Of a stretch of 64,000 nt of DNA, positions 25,482-34,416 are shown in pieces; within the stretch, counting starts at the first letter, position 1, and every line of letters starts with the position of its first letter. Both the position numbers and the translations under genes were made by a program. Source of the stretch: Allobosea sp. (GTDB lineage Bacteria; Pseudomonadota; Alphaproteobacteria; Rhizobiales; Kaistiaceae); assembly GCA_017307955.1 (NCBI GenBank), contig JAFKFV010000014.1:215895-279894 (forward strand), given 5' to 3'. A model generated the notes under the pieces. The model had not been told where the DNA came from, did no database searches, and saw nothing but the letters and a program-made list of their open reading frames with translations.

Positions 25482-26210
25482 TCAGTTGGCCGGCGCGGGG
25501 GCCGCCGGAGCGGGCTCGGCCGGAGCAGCGGGCGCTGCCGGAGCCGGAGCCGCAGGAGCCGGGGCCGGTTCGGCCGGGGCAGGCGCTGCGGGGGCCGGGG
25601 CAGCGCCTTCCGCAGGAGCAGCCGGAGCGGCGCCTTCGGCGGGAGCAGCCGGAGCAGCTTCCGGGGTCGGCAGCGGCTCGGGCGTCGCGGCCAGAGTGCG
25701 GAGATAGGCGATGAGGTCGGCGCGATCCTGCGGCTTCGGCAGGCCGGCGAAGCCCATCGCGGTGCCGGGCATGTCGGCGCTCGGCTTCTTCAGGAAGTGG
25801 TAGAGATGCTCGTAGGTCCACTTGTCGCCGGCGGCGTGGGCCTTCTGGAACGTCTCGGAATATTTGAAGCCCTGCATGTCGCCGATCGGACGGCCGACGA
25901 CGCCATAGAGGTCGGGGCCGACTTTGGCACCGGCACCTTCGGCGAAGTTGTGGCAGGCCGCGCACTTCTTGGCGATGGTCTCGCCCGTGGTGGCGTTGGC
26001 GCTGGCCAGCAGCACGGCGATCGGCGGATCCTCGGCGGCGGCCGGAGCCGCGCCGCCGGCCGGTGCCTCGTCGGCGACCTCGATCACGAAGCCGGGCTTC
26101 TCGGGCTCGGCCGGTGCATAGATCGCCTCGGCGACGATGCCGAGCGACATCACGACCAGAAGCGTGAACAGGACCGCGCCCAGGATCTTGTTCAGCTCGA
26201 AGGAATTCAT
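25482..26210 (-). CDS. Membrane-anchored class I cytochrome c (CycM-like)
   Basis: A 242-residue cytochrome. An uncleaved N-terminal helix (LGAVLFTLLVVMSLGIVAEA, about residues 10-29) anchors it to the inner membrane. A single haem site, C83-x-x-C86-H87 (CAACH), is followed by the likely axial Met at 152 in GTAMGFAGLP. After residue about 177 the protein is a roughly 65-residue Ala/Pro/Glu low-complexity tail. CycM-type proteins carry electrons from the bc1 complex to aa3 oxidase. Placement upstream of kdsB-pheA, transcribed divergently, is common in Hyphomicrobiales. The long tail is unusual. Confidence 0.92.
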   Translation of the reverse strand: MNSFELNKILGAVLFTLLVVMSLGIVAEAIYAPAEPEKPGFVIEVADEAPAGGAAPAAAEDPPIAVLLASANATTGETIAKKCAACHNFAEGAGAKVGPDLYGVVGRPIGDMQGFKYSETFQKAHAAGDKWTYEHLYHFLKKPSADMPGTAMGFAGLPKPQDRADLIAYLRTLAATPEPLPTPEAAPAAPAEGAAPAAPAEGAAPAPAAPAPAEPAPAPAAPAPAAPAAPAEPAPAAPAPAN

Positions 26211-26390
26211 CGGTCCCGGCCCCAGTCGAATCGATCAAAAAAGGTCGCGGCAATCCACCCCTTCGGGCGAAGCCATCGCATGTGGCGCGGAAACTACCTG
26301 CTTTCCCACGGGCGGCGCAATACGTATGAAGGTCGCGCCGTTGAGACCTTTTGACACCCGAGGGTGAAGGCGAGGGGGACGCTGAGCGCG

Positions 26391-27155
26391 ATGGGCGACA
26401 GGAAAGAGGCGCTGGTCATGGTTCCGGCGCGCATGGCCTCGACGAGGCTGCCGGGCAAGCCGCTCGCCGATATCCATGGCGAGCCGATGATCGTGCATGT
26501 CTGGCGCCGGGCTTCCGAGGCCGGCATCGGCCCCGTCTTCGTCGCGACCGACGATGCCGATATCGCCGCGGCCGTGCGCCGGGCCGGCGGCGAGGCGGTC
26601 ATCACCCGTGCCGATCACGAGAACGGCTCATCGCGCATCCACGAGGCCGTCGGGCTCGTCGATCCCGGCCGCGCCTTCGACCTCGTCGTCAATGTCCAGG
26701 GCGACCTGCCGACCGTCGAGCCCGCCTCGGTCGCCGCCGCCTTCGCGCCGCTCGCCGATCCGTCCGTCGATATAGGCACCATCGCAGCGGTCATCGACAA
26801 CGAGGCGGACCGGACGAACGAGAGCGTCGTCAAGATCGTCGGCTCGCCGAAACTCATCGGCGGCGTCCTCAGCGAGCGGCAGCTGCGCGCGCTCTATTTC
26901 ACCCGCGCCACCGCGCCCTGGGGCGCCGGGCCGCTCTTGCACCATATCGGGCTCTACGCCTATCGCCGCGCCGCTCTCGAACGCTATGTCGCGCTGCCGC
27001 CGTCGCCGCTCGAAATCCGAGAGCGGCTGGAGCAGCTCAGGGCGCTCGAAGCCGGCATGCGCATCGATGTCGAGGTCGTTGACGCCGTTCCGCTCGGTGT
27101 CGATACTCCGGCCGACCTCGAGCGGGCGCGCCGCCTGCTCGCCGAAAGCCGCTGA
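26391..27155 (+). CDS. kdsB: 3-deoxy-manno-octulosonate cytidylyltransferase
   Basis: A 254-residue enzyme that activates Kdo as CMP-Kdo for lipopolysaccharide core/lipid A assembly. It opens with the nucleotidyltransferase motif [15 protein letters not shown], followed by [31 protein letters not shown] and the C-terminal [10 protein letters not shown] with [13 protein letters not shown]. The ATG at 26391 is preferred, with a purine-rich AGGGGGA upstream; a GTG at 26364 would add 9 residues. It is divergent from the cytochrome c gene (180-base gap) and followed 58 bases later by pheA. Confidence 0.94.
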   Translation: MGDRKEALVMVPARMASTRLPGKPLADIHGEPMIVHVWRRASEAGIGPVFVATDDADIAAAVRRAGGEAVITRADHENGSSRIHEAVGLVDPGRAFDLVVNVQGDLPTVEPASVAAAFAPLADPSVDIGTIAAVIDNEADRTNESVVKIVGSPKLIGGVLSERQLRALYFTRATAPWGAGPLLHHIGLYAYRRAALERYVALPPSPLEIRERLEQLRALEAGMRIDVEVVDAVPLGVDTPADLERARRLLAESR

Positions 27156-27213
27156 CCGGACGCGGCTCCCACCTCTCCCGCGCCGTGAACGGCGTTCCTC
27201 GGAAGTCTCTCCC

Positions 27214-28056
27214 ATGAAGAAGATCGTGTTCCAGGGCGAACCTGGCGCCAATTCGCACATCGCCGCGCGCGAGGTCTATCCCGACTACGAGGCCGTGCCG
27301 GCGCCGACCTTCGAGGATTGCTTCCAGGCGATGGCGCGCGGCGATGTCGATCTCGCGATGATCCCGATCGAGAATTCGCTCGCCGGCCGCGTCGCCGACA
27401 TCCACCATCTCCTGCCGGATTCCGGGCTCCACATCATCGGCGAGTTCTTCCTGCCGATCCGCTTCCAGCTGATGGCGCCGCATGGCGCGACGCTGGAGAC
27501 GATCAAGACGGTCGAGAGCCATGTGCATGCGCTCGGCCAGTGCCGCCGCATCCTGCGCGCCCATGGCTACAAGGCGGTCGTCGCCGGCGATACGGCCGGG
27601 GCGGCGCGCATCATCGCCGAATCGGGCGACATCACCCGCGCCGCGCTCGCCCCGCGCTTCGCCGCCGAGATCTACGGCCTCGCCATCCTCGCCGAGAATG
27701 TCGAGGACGCCGCCCACAACACGACGCGCTTCGTCATCCTGTCGCGCGAGCCGCAGCGGGCGCCGTCCGGCAACGGCCCGGTGATCACCACCTTCGTCTT
27801 CCGCGTGCGCAATATTCCCGCCGCGCTCTACAAGGCGCTTGGCGGCTTCGCCACCAACGGCATCAACATGACCAAGCTGGAGAGCTACCAGCTCGGCGGG
27901 CGCTTCACGGCGACGCAGTTCTATGCCGACGTCGAGGGCCATCCCGACGATCGCGGCCTGCATCTGGCGCTGGAGGAGCTGCACTTCTTCTCCGATGAAC
28001 TGCGCATTCTCGGCGTCTATCCGGCGTCAGATTTCCGCGCCGCCGACCGCGGATAG
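27214..28056 (+). CDS. pheA: Prephenate dehydratase
   Basis: A 280-residue enzyme of phenylalanine synthesis that converts prephenate to phenylpyruvate. The catalytic domain (about residues 2-180) starts FQGEPGANSHIAAREVYPDY and has MIPIENSLAGRVADIHHLL and the catalytic Thr-Arg-Phe in AAHNTTRFVIL. The C-terminal ACT domain (about 195-275) binds phenylalanine for feedback inhibition (ALYKALGGFATNGINMTKLE followed by SYQLGGRF). There is no chorismate mutase domain, as usual in this group. Its 3' end overlaps the convergent GT25 gene by 30 bases. Confidence 0.96.
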   Translation: MKKIVFQGEPGANSHIAAREVYPDYEAVPAPTFEDCFQAMARGDVDLAMIPIENSLAGRVADIHHLLPDSGLHIIGEFFLPIRFQLMAPHGATLETIKTVESHVHALGQCRRILRAHGYKAVVAGDTAGAARIIAESGDITRAALAPRFAAEIYGLAILAENVEDAAHNTTRFVILSREPQRAPSGNGPVITTFVFRVRNIPAALYKALGGFATNGINMTKLESYQLGGRFTATQFYADVEGHPDDRGLHLALEELHFFSDELRILGVYPASDFRAADRG

Positions 28057-28809
28057 TGCCGGGGCGGCGGTCTGGATGTCCGAGGTCGCCTGGCTGTTGG
28101 GGCCGAGCGCCAGCGCCGGATAACAAGCGCAGGCCCGCACATGGCCGCGCGCGAGCGCCAGATTGACCATGCTGTCGAGGCCATAGGGGCGGACCATGCG
28201 GCCCGTTCCGAAGAGCGGCACGCTGTCCCTGGACGAGAGCGGCAGGCAGTGCGCCAGCAGCCGCGCCGCGCCGGCCGGCGTGACGGCATAGGCGAGCAGA
28301 CCCCAGAACTGAACGCAGCGCATGAGGTTGGGGCGCTGGTCGTGCAGCCGCGCATAGGCGTCGAAATAGCCGGGCTTCCGCTTCGCCGTCTCGTCGAAGC
28401 GAAGCGCCGACACGACGCCGTCCGATCCGTGCAGCGCCACCACCGAATCGGTGTTGTAGCCGAGCGCGATCAGGTCGGCCGCGGCGAGGTGGCGCTCAAG
28501 GAGCGGCTTCGCATGCCGCCAGAAGTCGCCGCGCAGGCAGGCATCGTCTTCGAGGATGAAATAGGGCTCGCGCCCGCCCGCGCAGTCGCGCCAGAGCGTC
28601 GCATGCGAGAGCGCGTTGGCGAGCGCCGGCTTGCTGAAATTGCGCTCGCCCTCCGAAAGAAGGCCGCCGGCGACCAGTCGCGCTTCGTCGATCCTCTCGC
28701 CGTCGCAAGCGGTCATGATGCTGAAGGAAAGCGGCTGACCGCGATTCCAGCGTTCGAATTCGGCGCGTCGGTCCACCCGGCGCGCCAGGCTGATCACCAC
28801 CGTCTTCAA
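28027..28809 (-). CDS. Glycosyltransferase family 25 protein
   Basis: A 260-residue GT25-type protein of the LOS/LPS galactosyltransferase kind. The N-terminus MKTVVISLARRVDRRAEF is the usual opening, and the metal-binding acidic motif is in YFILEDDACLRGDF (about residues 80-93). The middle keeps the GT25 pattern SKPALANALSHATLWRD. Such enzymes add a hexose to surface saccharides in the cytoplasm; the acceptor here is not predictable. It is convergent with pheA, overlapping it by 30 bases, and about 155 bases from nudC. Confidence 0.82.
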   Translation of the reverse strand: MKTVVISLARRVDRRAEFERWNRGQPLSFSIMTACDGERIDEARLVAGGLLSEGERNFSKPALANALSHATLWRDCAGGREPYFILEDDACLRGDFWRHAKPLLERHLAAADLIALGYNTDSVVALHGSDGVVSALRFDETAKRKPGYFDAYARLHDQRPNLMRCVQFWGLLAYAVTPAGAARLLAHCLPLSSRDSVPLFGTGRMVRPYGLDSMVNLALARGHVRACACYPALALGPNSQATSDIQTAAPALSAVGGAEI

Positions 28810-28963
28810 GGGTCCCAGTCTCCGTCGCGATCCCCCGGCCGCGGTCCGGTCTCGGGATGGATGCTAGGAGAGCGACGCCCTGCTGATCACGTCATGAATT
28901 GTCGGGATTTTGTATCCGGGAGGGCCGGGGCGTTGCCGAAGATTGCCCAGCCCCGTCGGAGCC

Positions 28964-29929
28964 TCAATCGCCCTCGGCCCAGGCGCGGATCAGCGTGTGG
29001 GCGATGGCCATGCGCGGCGGCGTCGAGAGGCCGTTCGGATGGGTTCCCTCCAGCATGGCGAGCGTCTCGGTGCGGCTGAACCAGCGGCAGTCCTCGAGTT
29101 CGTGCGTGTCGGGCACGATATCGGTCGTCACCGCCTCGGCGAAGCAGCCGATCATCAGCGACATCGGGAACGGCCAGGGCTGGCTGGCGTGATAGGCGAC
29201 GCGGCCGATCTTCACGCCCGATTCCTCGGCGATTTCGCGGCGCACCGCGTCCTCGATCGTCTCGCCCGGCTCGACGAAGCCGGCAAGGCAGGAATAGGTG
29301 CCGGGGGCAAAGCGCGCCTGCCGCCCCATGAGGCAGTTGTCCTCGTGGATGGCGAGCATGATCGCCACCGGGTCGGTGCGCGGGAAGAACTGCGCGTCGC
29401 AATTGGGGCAGTCGCGGCGGTATCCGCCCTGCGCCATGGTCGTGCGCGTGCCGCAGCGGCCGCAGAAGCGGCAGGAGCGGTGCCAGTGGAGGAGCGCACG
29501 CGCCTGCGCAAGGGCGCCGAGCGTCTCCGGGTCGGCCGTGTCGGCCAGGAGATTGCCGGCGGCGCCGTTGATCGCCAGCGTGCGCAGCGAGACCGCGTGG
29601 AAGGCGTCGACGTCGAAGCTCGTCTCGCTGGTGATGGTGGTGGCAAGGCGCGGCGAGGCGCCGTCCCAGCCGAGCAGGATCACCTCGTCGAGCGCCGCGC
29701 CGATCGCCTCCGCCTCGCGAATGGTGAAGAGCGCGTTCGCCGCCTCGCCGCTCCGGAGCATGGCTTCGTCGCCCCGCAGCAGGAAGATGCGGGCGGTCGG
29801 ATCGCCGAGCGCGGCCGAGAGGCTCGCCTCGTTGCGCTGCTCGCTGCGCCGGTCGAGCGTGTTGCCGGAAAAGCCGGTGAGCGTGCTCGGCTCGGGCGAC
29901 GGCAGGCGTCTGAAGATGGAACGGGTCAT
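28964..29929 (-). CDS. nudC: NAD+ diphosphatase / RNA deNADding enzyme NudC
   Basis: A 321-residue Nudix hydrolase that cleaves NAD(H), and NAD caps on RNA in other bacteria. The zinc ribbon has four Cys (RSCRFCGRCG and RDCPNC). The Nudix box is GFVEPGETIEDAVRREIAEE, followed by SG. The NudC-specific motif SQPWPFPMSLM lies about 18 residues after the box. The gene lies on the - strand, divergent from the SRP RNA and dnaX genes. Confidence 0.95.
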   Translation of the reverse strand: MTRSIFRRLPSPEPSTLTGFSGNTLDRRSEQRNEASLSAALGDPTARIFLLRGDEAMLRSGEAANALFTIREAEAIGAALDEVILLGWDGASPRLATTITSETSFDVDAFHAVSLRTLAINGAAGNLLADTADPETLGALAQARALLHWHRSCRFCGRCGTRTTMAQGGYRRDCPNCDAQFFPRTDPVAIMLAIHEDNCLMGRQARFAPGTYSCLAGFVEPGETIEDAVRREIAEESGVKIGRVAYHASQPWPFPMSLMIGCFAEAVTTDIVPDTHELEDCRWFSRTETLAMLEGTHPNGLSTPPRMAIAHTLIRAWAEGD

Positions 29930-30056
29930 GGCGGGAGGCTTCGGCGCTGTGGTGACGGCCGCGACGCGGCCGGGAAGGGCTCGTCATTACGCCACAGAAG
30001 CGCCGGGCGCGATAGCGCACCGCGTATCCCCCGCGACGAAGGGCTTGCCAAGGGGG

Positions 30057-30085
30057 TTGCCAAGCGGGACGGAAACGACGATATG
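30057..30085 (+). promoter_or_regulatory. Putative sigma-70-type promoter of the SRP RNA
   Basis: TTGCCA (30057-30062) and GATATG (30080-30085) are spaced 17 bases apart, and the expected start is within a few bases of the SRP RNA 5' end (30094). The match is partial but the position fits exactly. Confidence 0.5.
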
Positions 30086-30093
30086 TCGCCGCG

Positions 30094-30186
30094 GGAGGTT
30101 GGTGGCGGACGGGCCACTCGCCAATCGGGTCAGGTCCGGAAGGAAGCAGCCCCAACGAGCCAGGCACGGGTCGCGTGCCAGCCTCC
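30094..30186 (+). ncRNA. ffs: Signal recognition particle RNA, small bacterial type
   Basis: About 93 bases. The universally conserved Ffh-binding and tetraloop region is present as TCAGGTCCGGAAGGAAGCAG (from 30130), with the GGAA-type loop. The ends GGAGGTTGG (30094-30102) and CCAGCCTCC (30178-30186) pair across the molecule. With Ffh it targets nascent membrane proteins. It lies between nudC and dnaX, the usual place in Hyphomicrobiales. The exact ends are inferred from pairing. Confidence 0.93.
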
Positions 30187-30305
30187 TTCCTTCCCCTGCT
30201 ATTTTCGGCCGCCTGTCGAGCATGCCGCCTTTGCGTGCTAGGCTCCCGCGCGGCTTCGTCCGGCCCGGCCGGATCGCGGCGACGGAACGAGGCAAGGGCC
30301 GAGGC

Positions 30306-32138
30306 ATGGACGGCGGAGGCATGGACGGCAGCGGCATCAGGGACGGGCAGGCGGGCGGCGCCTACCGGGTGCTCGCGCGCAAATACCGTCCGCGCAGCTT
30401 CGATGACCTCGTCGGCCAGGAGCCGATGGTCCGCACCCTCACCAATGCCTTTTCGACCGGCCGCATTGCGCAGGCCTATATGCTGACCGGCGTGCGCGGT
30501 GTCGGCAAGACGACCACCGCCCGCATCCTCGCCCGTGGCCTCAACTATGCCGTGCCCGGCAAGGTAGACCGGCCGACAATCGACATGCCCGAGCTCGGCA
30601 TCCATTGCGCCGAGATCATGGAAGGGCGCCATGTCGATGTCATCGAAATGGACGCCGCCTCGAACAACGGCATCGACCATATCCGCGAGATCATCGAGGC
30701 GGTGCGCTACAAGCCCGTCTCGGCTCGCTACAAGGTCTATATCCTTGACGAGGTGCACATGCTCTCGGGCGCGGCCTTCAACGGGCTCCTGAAGACGCTC
30801 GAGGAGCCGCCGGAGCATGTGAAGTTCATCTTCGCGACGACCGAGATCCGCAAGGTCCCGGTGACGGTGCTGTCGCGCTGCCAGCGCTTCGATCTCCGCC
30901 GCATCGAGCAGGATCGGCTCATCGGCCTGTTGCGGTCGATCACGGTGCGCGAGAGCGTCGAGATCGACGACGAGGCGCTCGCCATGATCGCGCGCGCCGC
31001 GGAAGGATCGGCCCGCGATTCGCTGTCGCTGCTCGACCAGGCGATCGCCCATGGCGCCGGGCGGATCGTCGCCGAGGATGTGCGCGGCATGCTCGGCCTC
31101 GCCGACCGCAGCCGCGTGATCGATCTCTTCGAGGCGCTGATGGCCGGGCGGATCGCCGAGGCGCTGGCGCTTATCAAGGACCAGTATGACATCGGCGCCG
31201 AGCCCGGCGTCGTGCTGCAGGACCTCGCCGCCTTCACCCATCTCGTCACGCGCATCAAGGTCGTGCCCGGCGCCGCCGAGGATGGCGGCATGCCGGAGGC
31301 CGAGCGCCGCCGGGCGAGCGAGTTCGCGGCCTCGCTGCCGCTCCGCGTCCTGTCGCGCGCCTGGCAGATGCTGCTGAAGGGCATCGAGGAGGTGCAGGGC
31401 TCGAGCCGGCCGCTCGCCGCCGCCGACATGGCGCTGATCCGCATCGCCCATGCGAGCGACCTGCCGACGCCCGACGAGGCGCTGCGTCTCCTGAAGGGCG
31501 GCGCGGCCGCCCTGGCGCCACCGCCGGCGGGCGCGCCTCAGCCGTCGTCCGCGCCATCCGGTCCGTCCGGCTATCAGCCGTCGCCGCCCCGCGCCAGCCT
31601 CTCCTCGGGCGGCCCGTCGCTGGTCTCGTCCGGCACGCCGATGGCGCGCGTGGCCGAGCCGCAGATGGCGGCTCCCGCGCCGCAGAAGGCCGTTCCGGCG
31701 ATCCGCTTCCAGCGCTTCGAGGATCTCGTCGCCTTTGTCGGGCAGAAGCGCGACCTGCCGCTCAAGCTGGCGCTGGAGCGCGAGGTGCGCGTCATCCGCT
31801 TCGAGCCCGGCCTCCTGGAATTCGAGCCGACCGAGCATGCCTCGCGCACGCTCGCTTCCGACCTTTCGCGCCGGATCACGGAATGGACGGGGGAGCGCTT
31901 CTCCGTCGTGGTCGGGCGCGGCGCCACCAGCGAGACGATCGCCGAGCGGCAGGAAGCCGAGCGGCTGCGCCAGAAGAGCGACGCCAAGGCCGATCCGCTA
32001 GTCGCCGCGGTGCTCGCCCGTTTCCCCGGCGCCGAGATCGTCGACGTGCAGATCCGTGGCGAGGAGAGCGCCGAGGCGCCGATCGCGCCGCCGCCTGTCG
32101 AGGCTGGCGACGACGCCGCCGAACAGGCCGACGACTGA
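30306..32138 (+). CDS. dnaX: DNA polymerase III subunit tau/gamma
   Basis: A 610-residue clamp-loader ATPase. The opening [20 protein letters not shown] is diagnostic. Walker A is [14 protein letters not shown], the DExx box is [14 protein letters not shown], the sensor 1 region is [20 protein letters not shown], and the gamma-specific PEHVKF is present. In the zinc module region only one Cys remains (GIHC), as often in alphaproteobacteria. After about residue 400 a Pro/Ser/Gly-rich linker leads to the tau C-terminal domain. The first ATG (30306) is used, though a second at 30321 is possible. It is followed by ybaB and recR. Confidence 0.95.
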   Translation: MDGGGMDGSGIRDGQAGGAYRVLARKYRPRSFDDLVGQEPMVRTLTNAFSTGRIAQAYMLTGVRGVGKTTTARILARGLNYAVPGKVDRPTIDMPELGIHCAEIMEGRHVDVIEMDAASNNGIDHIREIIEAVRYKPVSARYKVYILDEVHMLSGAAFNGLLKTLEEPPEHVKFIFATTEIRKVPVTVLSRCQRFDLRRIEQDRLIGLLRSITVRESVEIDDEALAMIARAAEGSARDSLSLLDQAIAHGAGRIVAEDVRGMLGLADRSRVIDLFEALMAGRIAEALALIKDQYDIGAEPGVVLQDLAAFTHLVTRIKVVPGAAEDGGMPEAERRRASEFAASLPLRVLSRAWQMLLKGIEEVQGSSRPLAAADMALIRIAHASDLPTPDEALRLLKGGAAALAPPPAGAPQPSSAPSGPSGYQPSPPRASLSSGGPSLVSSGTPMARVAEPQMAAPAPQKAVPAIRFQRFEDLVAFVGQKRDLPLKLALEREVRVIRFEPGLLEFEPTEHASRTLASDLSRRITEWTGERFSVVVGRGATSETIAERQEAERLRQKSDAKADPLVAAVLARFPGAEIVDVQIRGEESAEAPIAPPPVEAGDDAAEQADD

Positions 32139-32173
32139 ACCCATTGCCAATCGAAGCGAGAGGAACACCGCCG

Positions 32174-32497
32174 ATGCGCGACATCATGGGCATGATGAGC
32201 AAGGCCAAGGAACTGCAGTCCAAGATGCAGGCCATGCAGGACGAGATCGCCACGCTCGAGGTCGAGGGCAGCGCCGGCGCCGGGCTCGTCACCGTCACCA
32301 TGACGGCCAAGGGCGACCTCCGGAAGATCGCCATCGATCCCTCGCTGCTGAAGGCCGACGAAGGCGAAATCCTCGAAGACCTCGTCATCGCCGCCCATGC
32401 CGATGCGCGCGGCAAGGCCGAGAAGCTGATGGCCGACAAGATGCAGTCGCTGACCGGCGGCCTCGGCCTGCCCCCGGGCCTCAAGCTGCCGTTCTGA
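32174..32497 (+). CDS. YbaB/EbfC family nucleoid-associated protein
   Basis: A 107-residue DNA-binding protein of the YbaB/EbfC family. It begins [20 protein letters not shown] with the helical N-terminal segment, followed by the beta core ([20 protein letters not shown]) and a second helix ([20 protein letters not shown]). These proteins form dimers that bind DNA and usually sit between dnaX and recR, as here. The spacer from dnaX is 35 bases. No enzymatic role is known. Confidence 0.94.
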   Translation: MRDIMGMMSKAKELQSKMQAMQDEIATLEVEGSAGAGLVTVTMTAKGDLRKIAIDPSLLKADEGEILEDLVIAAHADARGKAEKLMADKMQSLTGGLGLPPGLKLPF

Positions 32498-32548
32498 CGG
32501 ACCGTTCCATCAACGGTGTGTCTCCGCCGCCTGCCGCGTCAGCCGCGT

Positions 32549-32681
32549 TCCTTCACCTCTCCCATGGGGAGAGGTCGAACCGAAGGTCCGGGTGAGGGGT
32601 GCGCCCTCTCCAGAGGGGCCGTAACCCCTCACCCGCCGCGCTCTGCGAGCGCGTCGACCTCCCTGAGGGAGAGGTAAAGGG
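32549..32681. repeat. Mosaic of extragenic palindromes (REP/RIME-like)
   Basis: Four hairpins lie in tandem: 32555-32575 (9-bp stem, loop ATG), 32590-32634 (perfect 11-bp stem GGGTGAGGGGT/ACCCCTCACCC with a smaller palindrome inside), 32638-32652 (6-bp stem) and 32657-32675. The first and last share ACCTC...GAGGT ends. This structure matches extragenic palindromic elements of Hyphomicrobiales genomes. It fills most of the 273-base gap between ybaB and recR. No second copy was noticed in the window. Confidence 0.75.
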
Positions 32682-32770
32682 ACGTCGGTCCCGATCATCC
32701 TTGGGGGAGGGGTGGAGGGCAGCCGGCCGTATAAGTTCGCGTTGCTCGTTTTTCTTAAGAGAGTCCAGTC

Positions 32771-33376
32771 ATGTCGCGCGCCGTCGCCGGTCCCGAGATC
32801 GAGAGGCTGATCCAGCTGCTGGCGCGGCTGCCGGGTCTCGGGCCGCGCTCGGCGCGGCGGGCGGCGCTGGCGCTCGTCAAGAAGAAGGACCTCCTCCTCG
32901 CGCCGCTGGCGAGCGCCATGACGGTCGCCGCCGAGCGGATCGTCACCTGCTCCGTCTGCGGCAATGTCGATACCGCCGATCCCTGCACGATCTGCACCGA
33001 TCCGAGCCGCGATGCGCGTACGATTGTCGTCGTCGAGGACGTCGCCGATCTCTGGGCGCTGGAGCGGGCCGGTGCCATCGATGCCCGCTATCACGTGCTC
33101 GGCGGCACGCTGTCGCCGCTCGACGGCGTCGGTCCCGACGATCTCACCATCGACGCGCTCGTCGCGCGCTGTTCTTCAGGCGAGGTCTCCGAAGTGATCA
33201 TCGCGGTCAACGCCACGGTGGACGGCCAGGCGACGGCGCATGTGATCATGGATCGTCTCGCCGGCCTGCCGGTGAAGGTCTCGCGCCTCGCCCATGGCGT
33301 GCCGGTCGGCGGCGAGCTTGACTATCTCGACGAAGGCACCCTCTCGGCCGCCATCCGCGCCCGCACGCCGCTTTGA
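32771..33376 (+). CDS. recR: Recombination mediator protein RecR
   Basis: A 201-residue DNA repair protein of the RecF/RecFOR pathway. The helix-hairpin-helix ([17 protein letters not shown], about residues 19-35), a four-Cys zinc finger (C60, C63, C72, C75) and the Toprim domain ([18 protein letters not shown], about residues 84-101) occur in order. The C-terminal Walker-like part includes [16 protein letters not shown]. It is separated from ybaB by the palindromic element, but the gene order is the normal one. Confidence 0.96.
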   Translation: MSRAVAGPEIERLIQLLARLPGLGPRSARRAALALVKKKDLLLAPLASAMTVAAERIVTCSVCGNVDTADPCTICTDPSRDARTIVVVEDVADLWALERAGAIDARYHVLGGTLSPLDGVGPDDLTIDALVARCSSGEVSEVIIAVNATVDGQATAHVIMDRLAGLPVKVSRLAHGVPVGGELDYLDEGTLSAAIRARTPL

Positions 33377-33393
33377 GGACAGGGAGTGTTCCG

Positions 33394-33999
33394 ATGATCC
33401 CCGACGACATCCTTGCCGAGGCGCATCGCTACTGGTGCGGCCATCTGCCGACGGCCGAGTATTTTCCGGAAGAGAAGGCTGCGATCTGGTTCGAGCGCAG
33501 CGAGGCGACCGATACCGAGATCTTCACGATGTTCGGCCCGTTCCTCGACGCGGTCGCGGCCAATGACTGGATGCTCGCCGATCTCGACCGCACCGAGATC
33601 GTCGGCCTCGTGATCATGCTCGACCAGTTCCCGCGCAACATCTTCCGCGCCGACAAGCGGGCCTTCGCCTATGACGAGACGGCGCGGCGTCATGCCCGGG
33701 CGGCGATTGCCGCCGGCGTCGGGCGTTTCGCGCTCGTCGAGCGGGTCTTCCTCTATCTCCCCTTCGAGCACAGCGAGGCGATCGAGGACCAGGACCTCTC
33801 CGTCCGCCTGTTCGAGGAGCTGCTTGCCGCCGCGCCGGCCGAGCAGACCGAGACCTACAAGGACTATCTCGTCTTCGCTGAGAAGCACCGCGACCTGATC
33901 CGCCGCTTCGGCCGCTTCCCGCATCGCAACGCCTGGCTCGGCCGCGAGAACACGCCCGAGGAGGACGCATTTCTTGCCGAGCATGGGCGCGGCTACTGA
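33394..33999 (+). CDS. DUF924 family protein
   Basis: A 201-residue all-helical protein of the DUF924 family, whose fold is TPR-like. The family motif is LVIMLDQFPRNIFRADKRAF (about residues 71-90), with YLPFEHSEAIEDQDLSVRLF later and HRNAWLGRENTPEEDAFL at the C-terminus. No function is established. ATG 33394 is preceded by AGGGAG. It follows recR by 17 bases and could share its transcript; its last 7 bases overlap the convergent membrane protein gene. Confidence 0.9.
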   Translation: MIPDDILAEAHRYWCGHLPTAEYFPEEKAAIWFERSEATDTEIFTMFGPFLDAVAANDWMLADLDRTEIVGLVIMLDQFPRNIFRADKRAFAYDETARRHARAAIAAGVGRFALVERVFLYLPFEHSEAIEDQDLSVRLFEELLAAAPAEQTETYKDYLVFAEKHRDLIRRFGRFPHRNAWLGRENTPEEDAFLAEHGRGY

Positions 34000-34412
34000 G
34001 GGGGCCGCTCTTTGCCGAGAGCCGGGATCAGCGCAAACAGCACCTGCCCGGCAAGGCCGAGGGCGCCGGGAGCCGTCAGCCAACTTGCGGCATAGGCGGC
34101 GGGCCGCACTCCGAATGCTGCGGCGAGGACGACTTCAGCGAGCATCAGCAGCAGGAAGGCGAGAAGCCCGGCGGCGAGCCTATTGGTGCGGCGCGAGACG
34201 GCGTAGCGCCGCATGATCGGCGCCGATGCCAACCAGGCGATCGCCAGCATCAGCGGCAACTCGGCCGCGACGGCCGCGAGCGGGCCCATGGTCGGCGTCA
34301 GCCACAGCGTTCGCACGGTGCCGAGGACGAAGCCCGCGAGGAAGACGACCGCGAAATAGGCCGCGCCGGCGAGCGCAATGTTCCCGGCCGTTGATCGCTC
34401 CTGGCCGGCCAT
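33993..34412 (-). CDS. Four-helix membrane protein of unknown function
   Basis: A 139-residue integral membrane protein that I do not recognise. Four hydrophobic helices are clear: about residues 11-32 (ALAGAAYFAVVFLAGFVLGT), 42-62, 78-97 and 104-130. A short basic loop (MRRYAVSRRTNR) follows the second helix. ATG 34412 has GGGGGAG upstream, a better signal than the start at 34466. It lies 4 bases after the rmuC stop and so is probably expressed with rmuC. It may belong to a DUF-type family; I cannot name it. Confidence 0.7.
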   Translation of the reverse strand: MAGQERSTAGNIALAGAAYFAVVFLAGFVLGTVRTLWLTPTMGPLAAVAAELPLMLAIAWLASAPIMRRYAVSRRTNRLAAGLLAFLLLMLAEVVLAAAFGVRPAAYAASWLTAPGALGLAGQVLFALIPALGKERPPQ

Positions 34413-34416
34413 GCCG

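Noticed and set aside
25486..25707. A glycine/alanine-rich + strand ORF (73 codons)
   Set aside because: It is the antisense of the Ala/Pro-rich tail of the cytochrome c; the repetitive composition explains the open frame.
28887..31838. A 983-codon open frame on the - strand across nudC and dnaX
   Set aside because: It would cover the SRP RNA and dnaX. dnaX, the SRP RNA and nudC are supported by motifs; the antisense product is low in hydrophobic order and typical of GC shadow frames.
30306..32138. Programmed frameshift that would produce gamma from dnaX
   Set aside because: No A-rich slippery run followed by a strong hairpin was seen between the ATPase and the tau domain; the tau frame is continuous.
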